NCBI GenBank assembly: GCA_002102825.1
Contig: DABJ01000039.1
Span: 21,237-43,678, forward strand
From: Candidatus Gastranaerophilales bacterium HUM_12
GTDB lineage: Bacteria > Cyanobacteriota > Vampirovibrionia > Gastranaerophilales > Gastranaerophilaceae
Direction of reading: 5' to 3'
DNA: 22,442 nucleotides
The notes under the pieces were generated by a model. The model worked only from the letters and a program-made list of their open reading frames with translations, made no database searches and was not told the DNA's origin. The stretch's first letter is position 1, and each line of letters opens with the position of its first letter. Shown here one piece after another: positions 1-7,432 of the stretch. The position numbers and the translations under genes are program-made.

Positions 1-1
1 A

Positions 2-514
2 TTTTCGTTTCTTGTTATTTGCACTGGTGATGAGCTTCTTGTTTCTACTCCTGTTAATATTGCATCTGGATGTGCGAATCCTTTTATTGATTTATCAAAA
101 TATTTTATGGAATTGAAAAAGGTTGGCAACCGTGGATATACAACAGGTTTTGCTTTAGGAGAAAATAAACCGGATAGTTACAGTTATGATATTTCAAAAG
201 GTTTGGCCGGTGCTGATTTCTTGTTTGAATTCCATGGCAAGAAAAAATATTTTGAGGTTGATACTACTTCAAATCGTGAAGATGATTTATATCTTGTGAA
301 AATTAAAAATAAAATTCTTTTAGGCGATGAAGTTGAGATTATTACTCCTAAAGAGCAATTTATTACAAAAGTTGAAGAAATTTTGAATGAAAAAGGTGAT
401 AATTTAGATGTTGCAAATACAAATTCTAATGTGTATTTGAAATTATCTCAAAATCCACAAGAATATAAAGTTGCACTAGCGAGAACAATTGGAGTAAAAG
501 AGCATGTTTCTTAA
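2..514 (+). CDS. Peptidase U32 family protein, C-terminal part (5' end outside window)
   Basis: The reading frame is open from base 2 with no stop, so the ATG at 107 is an internal methionine and the gene begins before the window. The visible ~170 residues resemble the C-terminal region of U32 proteins: a Cys-containing NPFIDLSKYF stretch, the NRGYTTGF motif, and a small beta-rich terminal domain with a KNKILLGDEVEIITP segment. Family knowledge: bacterial U32 members include collagenase-like proteases and tRNA/rRNA hydroxylation factors (TrhP/YegQ, RlhA). Which subgroup this is cannot be decided without the N-terminal catalytic part. The stop codon overlaps the next gene by 11 bp, so the two are probably translationally coupled. 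Confidence 0.72.
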   Translation, partial: FSFLVICTGDELLVSTPVNIASGCANPFIDLSKYFMELKKVGNRGYTTGFALGENKPDSYSYDISKGLAGADFLFEFHGKKKYFEVDTTSNREDDLYLVKIKNKILLGDEVEIITPKEQFITKVEEILNEKGDNLDVANTNSNVYLKLSQNPQEYKVALARTIGVKEHVS

Positions 515-983
515 ACCAGACTATAATTTAAAAAGTATATATGATATCAATTTAGATGAACTTCAAAAAGATGGGGTTAAAGCTGTGTTATTGGACTTGG
601 ATAGCACAATTATGGCTTCTAAATCAGCATGTTATTCTGATGAAACTTATAGTTGGTTAATGAATGTTCAAGATAAATTTTTCATGGCAGTAGTTTCAAA
701 CAATCACAACCAATCTTATATTGAAAAGGTTAGGGCAATATCTCCATTCCCAATGCTATTTGGAGCATGCAAGCCTAAAACAGGTCCTGTTCGCCAATTT
801 TTAGCAGAACATAATATTGAACCTAAAGATTGTGTTTTAGTTGGTGATAGACCATTAACAGATATTTTGTGTGGAAAATTTTTAGGTTGTAAAACAATTT
901 TAGTTGATTCAATCACTGCGGGTACGGAGTCTAAAATTGTTCGATTCGTACGAATGTTGGAAAGAATGACTATTCGTCATTAG
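504..983 (+). CDS. YqeG-family HAD-IIIA phosphatase
   Basis: A 159-residue HAD hydrolase with all four motifs: DLDST (Asp31 nucleophile, Asp33 acid/base), VVSNN (about 63-67), the Lys of KPKTGP (about 90-95) and VGDRPLTDI (about 113-121). The N-terminal LKPDYNLKSIYDIN and the length match the YqeG family. In yeast (Gep4), plants and by inference cyanobacteria, relatives dephosphorylate phosphatidylglycerophosphate to phosphatidylglycerol, so a role in phospholipid synthesis is plausible; the substrate is inferred. The ATG lies inside the end of the U32 gene and there is no separate promoter. No good terminator follows, only a 6-bp hairpin (965-970/976-981) around the stop codon. Confidence 0.82.
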   Translation: MFLKPDYNLKSIYDINLDELQKDGVKAVLLDLDSTIMASKSACYSDETYSWLMNVQDKFFMAVVSNNHNQSYIEKVRAISPFPMLFGACKPKTGPVRQFLAEHNIEPKDCVLVGDRPLTDILCGKFLGCKTILVDSITAGTESKIVRFVRMLERMTIRH

Positions 984-1186
984 TTTGAAGTACATCTAAA
1001 GATTGAACTTTTTTCTTTGTCTTTTCAACTGTTACAAAATATAAACTGTCAAAAATACTATTATTACTATGATTTAGCCTGTTTCGTTCTTATAACTTGC
1101 CCTATATTTAGTTTTTTGCCTTAATCCTGACATTATGATACTATTGTATTGATGAGTATCTTTTATTAGTGAAATACTCTAAATAA

Positions 1187-1218
1187 TTGATACATTTAAA
1201 GAAGAGCTTTAATATAAT
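1187..1218 (+). promoter_or_regulatory. Predicted promoter of the type IV filament operon
   Basis: TTGATA (1187-1192) and TATAAT (1213-1218) lie before the first gene of the pilus operon. The 20-bp spacer is long for sigma70. A TAATAT at 1210-1215 would give 17 bp, so the exact -10 is unsure. The preceding ~200 bp hold no gene, only AT-rich sequence. Confidence 0.45.
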
Positions 1219-1239
1219 GTAGTTATAATAACTTATTAG

Positions 1240-2034
1240 ATGGGTGGGAATAACGTGAATACAAATTATTACAGGAATGATAGTTGGGTAGATAACACAT
1301 TCAGCAAGCGAGGAAAGCTTGTTTTGACGCTGTTAGCAGTTGTTTTTTCTGTTGGTATAATCGCAGGAGGTTGCGGCTTTTTACAAAATTTAGGCGGAAA
1401 TAAACAAGAGGAAGTACCTGTAGCAGATACAAATCCGGCGCCAAGAGAAGCTGTTGAGGTTCCAAGTGAAAATAGTGTTGATTTAGATGTTGAGTCTGAA
1501 CAAGCAAGTAACTTAGTGTCTTATGATGTAACTTCAATTGGTCGTTCTGATCCGTTTATGCCATCTGGTGAGATTGCAGCATTTGAAAATGCAAGAAAAT
1601 CTGCAATAGCAGAAGCAAATGCTCATAATGCGAAAATTGCAGCTATTAAAAAGAAAAGAGGAACAGTTATTCGTGAAGCTGATGATATAAGTCCATATAG
1701 TTTCAATTTGCCTGTTCCACCGACATCTTTAGCAAGTTCTACAGCCGCTGCAGCAAAAATTACCAGAACAAAAGTTGTTGGTATTATGTATAATAGAAAT
1801 AATCCGTCTGCGATTATCAATGTTGATGATAAAGATTATTTAGTTCGTCAAGGTGATAAAATTATCGGGCAAGAATATAAGGTTATTCAAATCAATCCGA
1901 ACTGGATTACAGTTAGTTTAGGTTCTAACGTATATTCGGCAGGTATTGGTGAAATGTTCTCTAGGGAAGAGTTTAGTAAAACTCAAAATGATTTATATAA
2001 CTTAAAGAACAGATTTGGTGGTAGAAAAGGTTAA
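1240..2034 (+). CDS. PilP/GspC-like inner-membrane pilus or secretion assembly protein
   Basis: A 264-residue protein with one N-terminal hydrophobic segment (about 27-47), a low-complexity acidic linker, an RSDPFMP motif near residue 103, and a C-terminal beta domain (about 190-245, TKVVGIMYN through VRQGDKI to ITVSLGSNVYSAGIGEMF). This is the arrangement of PilP and of the GspC homology region, which link the inner-membrane complex to the secretin. The next gene is the secretin, which supports this. The membrane segment ends in AGGC (Cys45), a poor lipobox, so a lipoprotein is possible but unproven. ATG 1240 has no Shine-Dalgarno; in-frame GTG 1255 is preceded by GGTGGGA at 1243-1249 and may be the real start. 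Confidence 0.68.
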   Translation: MGGNNVNTNYYRNDSWVDNTFSKRGKLVLTLLAVVFSVGIIAGGCGFLQNLGGNKQEEVPVADTNPAPREAVEVPSENSVDLDVESEQASNLVSYDVTSIGRSDPFMPSGEIAAFENARKSAIAEANAHNAKIAAIKKKRGTVIREADDISPYSFNLPVPPTSLASSTAAAAKITRTKVVGIMYNRNNPSAIINVDDKDYLVRQGDKIIGQEYKVIQINPNWITVSLGSNVYSAGIGEMFSREEFSKTQNDLYNLKNRFGGRKG

Positions 2035-2063
2035 TTAATAAAAGAAATAAAGCAGGAGCAAAT

Positions 2064-4013
2064 ATGAAAACTAAGATTAGAGAAAAAATTATTGCAAGTG
2101 TTATGTTAGGAGCTTTTGTTCTAACTAATACTATGACCGGTGCGTTTGCAATGAGCGATGTGTATGGCGGATATGCTGGAGGAACAGATAGACCAATGTT
2201 GCGCTCAGGAGATTCGACATCGTTAGATATTCGTTCAAGTGTGAAAATACCGAATGGTAATTCTGTTGTAAACTTGAGTTTGCGTGATGCGGATATTAAA
2301 CAAGTTTTGAGAATGTTTGCGGATCAAGCAGGAATGAATATTATTTTCTCTTCTTCTGTAGATGGGACTGTAACAATGGATTTGGTTGATATTCCATTAG
2401 AAGAAGCCTTAAATTTGGTTATTAAAACAAATGGTTTGTTCTATGATATTCAAGCAAATACTTTGGTTGTATCAAACAAAGATGAAGCAATGTCTGTTGC
2501 TTCAAAAGGCATGACTCTAATTCCTGTAAAATATGTTAATGCAGCTGCTCTTGCAAAATTTTTAAATACAAACATATTTACTAAAAATGGAATAAATCCG
2601 GGTGTTTCTACTCAGCCGGTTGTTACTATTAACCCTGCGACAAATGAATTGATTGTTATGGGTACAACAAATGATGTTGAAATGGCAAAAAGAATGGTTG
2701 CACAATTTGATGTGAAACCGTCTATTACAACTTTTAAAGTTAACCACACAACTCCAATGGAAATGGCAAGCATGATTTGTGATTCTTTCTTGCCATCAAC
2801 AATTTCTGATGGTAATGAAGGAGGTTCTTCTGGTGGTAGTAGTGCTTCTGGAGCTACAGGTTTTGCCGCAGGTGTTGTAACTGGTTTTGCTTCAGATGAT
2901 AGTTCTGATTCAGAAGATGATAGTTCTTCTGATAGCGGTTCTTCCGGTGGCGGAGGCGGTTCTATTTCAGTAGGTGGCGGTAAAATGTTATGTTCTGCTG
3001 CTTCATCTGCTTCAGCTTCCGGTTATGAAGGTTTACCTTTCAAAAACTTGTCTGTTTCTTATTTCCCGACATTGGGAACAATTCAAGTTATTGGCGGAAC
3101 TCCGACTCAAATTGATATGATTAGAGATTATATTGCCGCAAATGATAAGAAAACTCCTCAAGCATATTTGGAAGTTCAAATTATTTCATTATCAGAATCA
3201 GGTAGTAAAACATTTGATAATACATGGCAATTCTTGAGTAAGAACTTCTCATTTAATGCCGGTGGTGGTAATGGTTTTGCAACAAATCCTGAACACCCTA
3301 TTTTCTTTGCAGGTAGAGGCTTTGAATCAAAATCTTCATCATCTTCATCTTCAGATAGTGGTAGCGGTTCTTCAAGTAACAGTACTGTTTCGTTTAGTAA
3401 ATGGAGTCAATCACCTCAATTGGTTTATGCCGTAAATTATTTAGTAGATAATAAAAAAGGTAGAGTTCTTGCTAATCCAAGAGTTTTACTTACAAGTGGT
3501 CAAAATTCAGTTATTGACTTAACTTCTGACTATGTATCAAAAGTAACTTCTGAATATTTGGATAACTCTTCTGGTTCTGGTTCAGCACAAGTACAAAAAG
3601 AATATGATATCGCCAATGATAATGGTATCAAAGTATCAATCACTCCATTTATCAGTCCTGATGGCTATGTAACCTTGGATATCAATCCAAATTATGCAAC
3701 CATTAAAGAGCAACTATATACTAAATCTGAAACAGGTAATAACGATTTGGCTGCGACACTGTTACAAAGAAGAAACTTAACACTAAAAGGTGTTCGTATC
3801 AAAGATGGTGAAACTCTTGTAATTGGTGGTATGATTCAAGAATCTGAAACTAAAAACGTAAGTAAAATCCCGTTTTTAGGAGATTTACCTGTAGTTGGTA
3901 TGTTCTTTAGAAGTACCGGTACTACAAAATCTAAGGAAGAAATGGTTATTATGTTGACTCCTCAGATTGTAGTTGATACAGAAGATGCTGTTGGGAACGA
4001 CACGACTTTATAG
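2064..4013 (+). CDS. Secretin (PilQ/GspD family), outer-membrane pore of a type IV filament system
   Basis: A 649-residue secretin. It has a signal peptide with cleavage after about residue 29 (AFA|MSD), an N0/STN-type domain (about 69-137, LSLRDADIKQVLRMFADQAG), an N1-type domain (about 149-217), and the C-terminal secretin domain ending in VIGGMI, IPFLGDLPVVGMFF and the TPQIV signature (about 580-635). Secretins form the multimeric outer-membrane channel of type IV pili and type II secretion. Two low-complexity Ser/Gly/Asp insertions (about 250-302 and 422-440) interrupt the periplasmic and barrel-proximal parts. AGGAG at 2053-2057 supports the ATG. It lies 29 bp after the PilP/GspC-like gene. 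I cannot decide between PilQ and GspD from sequence alone. Confidence 0.9.
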   Translation: MKTKIREKIIASVMLGAFVLTNTMTGAFAMSDVYGGYAGGTDRPMLRSGDSTSLDIRSSVKIPNGNSVVNLSLRDADIKQVLRMFADQAGMNIIFSSSVDGTVTMDLVDIPLEEALNLVIKTNGLFYDIQANTLVVSNKDEAMSVASKGMTLIPVKYVNAAALAKFLNTNIFTKNGINPGVSTQPVVTINPATNELIVMGTTNDVEMAKRMVAQFDVKPSITTFKVNHTTPMEMASMICDSFLPSTISDGNEGGSSGGSSASGATGFAAGVVTGFASDDSSDSEDDSSSDSGSSGGGGGSISVGGGKMLCSAASSASASGYEGLPFKNLSVSYFPTLGTIQVIGGTPTQIDMIRDYIAANDKKTPQAYLEVQIISLSESGSKTFDNTWQFLSKNFSFNAGGGNGFATNPEHPIFFAGRGFESKSSSSSSSDSGSGSSSNSTVSFSKWSQSPQLVYAVNYLVDNKKGRVLANPRVLLTSGQNSVIDLTSDYVSKVTSEYLDNSSGSGSAQVQKEYDIANDNGIKVSITPFISPDGYVTLDINPNYATIKEQLYTKSETGNNDLAATLLQRRNLTLKGVRIKDGETLVIGGMIQESETKNVSKIPFLGDLPVVGMFFRSTGTTKSKEEMVIMLTPQIVVDTEDAVGNDTTL

Positions 4014-4066
4014 TCAAATTTAACAACATTCGTTATATCAAAGAAGAGAAAAGTATTACATTATAA

Positions 4067-6124
4067 ATGAACGCACTAATATTAAGATTAAAAAACAGCA
4101 TAGATAAAAAAATACTTGATAGTATTGATAAAAATCTAATGGGACAACACCAGTTTGTCCCAATTAGTGTGAAAGATAATTTCCTTTTTGTGGCTGTTTC
4201 CAAAGTTTCAAATAAAGATGAAATTAACACGATATTAAAGAAAGCTTTTGATAAATCAATCAAGTTTATGCTGGTTGGTGAAGATGATTTAAAAGAACTT
4301 TTGACATCTTTGTCAATTCCAAGTGGAGTTGCACAAAGTTCGGTTGCAGTTTCAAGTGTTTCGTCTCCACAGGCTCCAGCAAAACCACAAATGCCAAAAG
4401 GAAATGGTTCAAAACTTGGTGAAATGCTTCTAGCAAAAGGTGTTTTATCAGAAGTTCAATTGATGAAAGCCTTATCTGAGTCTAAACGAAAAGGTGTTCC
4501 GATTGGTTCAATGTTGTTTGAGATGGGTGTTATTACTCTTGATCAATTGAAAGAAGTATTGCACACTCAAACTGGTTATGAGTTAGTTTCAGCAGATCAA
4601 TTGGTGAATCAGAAAAAATTTGTTAACATTTTGCCAGAAGATTTTATCAAGGCAAATTCTGTTATTCCGATTTCATCAGATGGTAAAACTCTTGTAATTG
4701 GTGTTGTTAAACCTATTTCACAAGATGTTTTAAAACAAATTATTTATTTAACAGGTCAAAATCCAAAACAATTGTTGATGACTCACTATGAGTATCAAAC
4801 AGCAATTAATACTTTCTTCTCAGAACAGAAAAAACAAACCGAAGAGATTATTGACCAAATTAAACAAGAAACTTTGGAAGATGACGAAGAAGCAACTTTA
4901 TGGGAACAAGTCGATGCTGAATTGCAAGATTCTACCGGTTCTGTTGCTAAATTTGTAAATCAAATTATTACAAATGCAATTGATAATAAGGTTTCCGATA
5001 TCCACATTGAGCCAAGATTATCAGGTTATATTGTAAGATACAGAAAAGATGGTATGTTGCAAAAAGTTCTTGACGTTCCGGCAAAAGTTGAAACATCAGT
5101 TATTGCTCGTTTCAAAGTTATGTCAAGAATGAACATTGCAGAACAAAGACGTCCTCAAGATGGTACGTTCTCAATTTCTTACAATAATTGCTCATATGAT
5201 TTTCGTATTAATACATTGCCTGTTTCCGGTAAAGAAAAGGTTTGTATCCGTGTACTAGCTCCGGCTGTAAGTTTGAAATCCGGCGATAAAGAAATAAATT
5301 TGGTCGGAGCAAATGAACATGATATTGCAAAAGTTAAACAAATGGTATCTTGTCCGAACGGTATCATTCTTACATCAGGTCCTACCGGTTCTGGTAAAAC
5401 AACTACATTGTATTCTGTATTGAAAAGTTTGAACGATGAAACAGTTAATATTACAACTATTGAAGATCCGATAGAAATCAAACTTGAGGGTGTTAACCAG
5501 TCTCAAATCAACGCAAAAGCGGGTATTACATTCGCATCATGTATGAGAGCTATCTTACGTCAAGACCCTGATATCATTCTAGTTGGTGAAATTCGTGACT
5601 ATGAAACCTTGGAAATTGCAATTTCTGCTGCATTGACAGGTCACTTGGTGTTAAGTACTGTTCACACAAACTCCGCTGCTGCAACTGTTACTCGTTTGAT
5701 TGAAATGGGCGCGAAAGATTACTTGGTATCATCAACTTTATCAGGTGTAATTGCTCAACGTTTGGTAAGACATTTATGTGATGATTGTAAAGAAGAATAT
5801 TATTGCACTAGAGAAGAAGCAATGATGGTTACTTTGAATGAAGACGAAATTAAAAAGATTATGGAAACCCCGATTTACAGGGCAAAAGGTTGTAATAAAT
5901 GTGGTTTCCAAGGTTATAAAGGTCGTTTAGGTGTATATGAAATTATGCAAATCACCAAAGATATTAAAAGACTTATTGCTCAAGGTGCTCATGACCTTGA
6001 AATTGAAGAAAGTGCTGTTGCAAATGGTATGACAACATTACACAAGTCATGCTACCAACACATTTTAGCAGGTAAAACAACTATTGAAGAATTTGTCAGA
6101 GTTTTAGGTATGGCAGGCGAATAG
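4067..6124 (+). CDS. pilB: Type IV filament assembly ATPase (PilB/GspE)
   Basis: A 685-residue hexameric extension ATPase that powers subunit addition from the cytoplasm. It has an unusual N-terminal ~70 residues, a linker, a GspE/MshE N-terminal domain (about 120-270), and the ATPase core. The core shows Walker A GPTGSGKT (438-445), an Asp-box region (IEDPIEIKLEGVNQSQ), Walker B DIILVGEIRD (502-511), a His box (GHLVLSTVHTN) and a tetracysteine zinc site (C571/C574 with C609/C612). The GspE/PilB length and zinc site separate it from PilT retraction ATPases; no pilT is visible here. It follows the secretin by 53 bp and PilC starts 7 bp after it. PilB is preferred because the prepilin-like genes nearby look pilus-like, but GspE is equally possible. 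Confidence 0.9.
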   Translation: MNALILRLKNSIDKKILDSIDKNLMGQHQFVPISVKDNFLFVAVSKVSNKDEINTILKKAFDKSIKFMLVGEDDLKELLTSLSIPSGVAQSSVAVSSVSSPQAPAKPQMPKGNGSKLGEMLLAKGVLSEVQLMKALSESKRKGVPIGSMLFEMGVITLDQLKEVLHTQTGYELVSADQLVNQKKFVNILPEDFIKANSVIPISSDGKTLVIGVVKPISQDVLKQIIYLTGQNPKQLLMTHYEYQTAINTFFSEQKKQTEEIIDQIKQETLEDDEEATLWEQVDAELQDSTGSVAKFVNQIITNAIDNKVSDIHIEPRLSGYIVRYRKDGMLQKVLDVPAKVETSVIARFKVMSRMNIAEQRRPQDGTFSISYNNCSYDFRINTLPVSGKEKVCIRVLAPAVSLKSGDKEINLVGANEHDIAKVKQMVSCPNGIILTSGPTGSGKTTTLYSVLKSLNDETVNITTIEDPIEIKLEGVNQSQINAKAGITFASCMRAILRQDPDIILVGEIRDYETLEIAISAALTGHLVLSTVHTNSAAATVTRLIEMGAKDYLVSSTLSGVIAQRLVRHLCDDCKEEYYCTREEAMMVTLNEDEIKKIMETPIYRAKGCNKCGFQGYKGRLGVYEIMQITKDIKRLIAQGAHDLEIEESAVANGMTTLHKSCYQHILAGKTTIEEFVRVLGMAGE

Positions 6125-6131
6125 GGGAATT

Positions 6132-7349
6132 ATGACAGTATATAATTATACAGCGATAAAAGATGGAACTAACGAACTTGTAAAAGGTAAAGTTGAAGCC
6201 GATGATTTACGTGAAGCTCGTGCAGCGGTTCGACGTTTAGGTTTTACTCCAACAAATATTGTTGAGGAACAAGCCGTTAAAAAAGATGAAAAGAAAAAGC
6301 CAACTGGTAAAATGCCGAAACTGGGTTTGTCGGAGCAGATTGATTTCACATCTACTCTTCAAATTTTGGCTGCAGCCGGTATTCCGATTATTGAATCATT
6401 GCTGTTTATTGAAAATGATGCGGCAAAGTTGAAAATTCGTCAATGTGCTACTGAATTAAGACGACAAATTATGAACGGTGGTACTTTCGCCGGTACAATT
6501 GCAAAATACCCTGAACAGTTTGGTCAAGTTTATATCGGTTTAGTTAGAGCCGGTGAAGATTCCGGTGAATTGGAGAAGACATTAGACCGTTTGTTGGAAT
6601 TGTTAAATAAACAAGCTGCAATTAAATCTAAAGTAATCGGTACTTTGATGTATCCGGTTTTCGTAATCTTGTTGGCAGTATTTATTGTAATTGTCATGTT
6701 GGTATTCGTATTTCCGGTATTCAAAGAAATGTTTGATTCAATGGGAATGCAATTACCTTGGATTACAAGAGTTTTGATGGAAATGGGTATTTTCTTAAAG
6801 AAAAATTGGTTGGCTATACCGTTGGCATTTGCTGCAATCGGTTTCTTTATCAACTTCTTGTTCCACTGGAAACCAAGTAAATGGAAAATTGATGATATTG
6901 TTTTGAAAATTCCTGTTCTTACAGATTTAATTCAATTTTCAAATTTTGCAAACTTTATTGCCGTTATGCAAGTTGCTTACGATGCAGGTGTTCCGATTTT
7001 GGAATGTTTGTATTTGTCAAATATGACATTAACTAACCATACTCTAGAAACTAGGGTTGAAGAAGCAACTGTAAGGGTTCAACAAGGTCAACACTTGTCT
7101 GCAGCATTAAGAGCAACAAGAACAATGCCTAAAATGATTTTGTTCATGATTGCAACAGGTGAACAATCAGGTCGTTTGGGGGATATGTTAGGTCAAGCAA
7201 CAAATTATATTGACAAACAACTTGATACAATTATTGATGTTATGACAAAAATGATTGAACCGATAATGTTGATTGTAATTGGTTCTATCGTACTTGTATT
7301 GGCAGCAGCTCTTTATTTACCGTTGTTCGCTTCTTACATGGGTATGTAG
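6132..7349 (+). CDS. pilC: Type IV filament inner-membrane platform protein (PilC/GspF)
   Basis: A 405-residue polytopic protein with two T2SSF domains. It has an N-terminal YNYTAIKDG...VKGKVEADDLREA segment typical of PilC/GspF, membrane segments at about 172-197, 224-244 and 377-400, and the paired GVPILE/GIPIIE and GEQSGRLGDML/GEDSGELEKTL motifs, one in each half. Such proteins form the platform on which the ATPase acts to build the filament. AGGGGA just before the ATG is a good ribosome site. It is the last gene of the operon: a strong terminator follows 25 bp after the stop. Confidence 0.92.
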   Translation: MTVYNYTAIKDGTNELVKGKVEADDLREARAAVRRLGFTPTNIVEEQAVKKDEKKKPTGKMPKLGLSEQIDFTSTLQILAAAGIPIIESLLFIENDAAKLKIRQCATELRRQIMNGGTFAGTIAKYPEQFGQVYIGLVRAGEDSGELEKTLDRLLELLNKQAAIKSKVIGTLMYPVFVILLAVFIVIVMLVFVFPVFKEMFDSMGMQLPWITRVLMEMGIFLKKNWLAIPLAFAAIGFFINFLFHWKPSKWKIDDIVLKIPVLTDLIQFSNFANFIAVMQVAYDAGVPILECLYLSNMTLTNHTLETRVEEATVRVQQGQHLSAALRATRTMPKMILFMIATGEQSGRLGDMLGQATNYIDKQLDTIIDVMTKMIEPIMLIVIGSIVLVLAAALYLPLFASYMGM

Positions 7350-7374
7350 TGCTAAAAAATATAAAATATAAACA

Positions 7375-7406
7375 AAAAGGATAAGCCATATATGGCTTAT
7401 CCTTTT
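7375..7406 (+). terminator. Rho-independent terminator after pilC (perfect palindrome)
   Basis: A perfect 32-bp palindrome: left arm AAAAGGATAAGCCATA (7375-7390) and its exact reverse complement (7391-7406), giving a hairpin with a small AT loop and A/T tails on both sides. It ends the pilus operon. Only 8 bp separate it from the next promoter. Confidence 0.88.
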
Positions 7407-7414
7407 ATTATTTG

Positions 7415-7423
7415 TGCTATAAT
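7415..7423 (+). promoter_or_regulatory. Extended -10 promoter of the TPR gene
   Basis: TGCTATAAT matches the extended -10 consensus (TGnTATAAT). No -35 is recognisable; that region falls inside the preceding terminator. The start codon is only 9 bp past the -10, so the transcript would be nearly leaderless. Confidence 0.65.
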
Positions 7424-7432
7424 GGGTTTATT

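Noticed and set aside
1137..1179. Two mutually exclusive short hairpins (GATACT/AGTATC and GAGTAT/ATACTC) before the pilus operon promoter, attenuator-like
   Set aside because: Six-bp arms in very AT-rich DNA are expected by chance, and they lie upstream of the predicted transcription start.
7412..7432. Upstream TTG start for the TPR gene
   Set aside because: It lies before the predicted transcription start and overlaps the -10 element; ATG 7433 is better.
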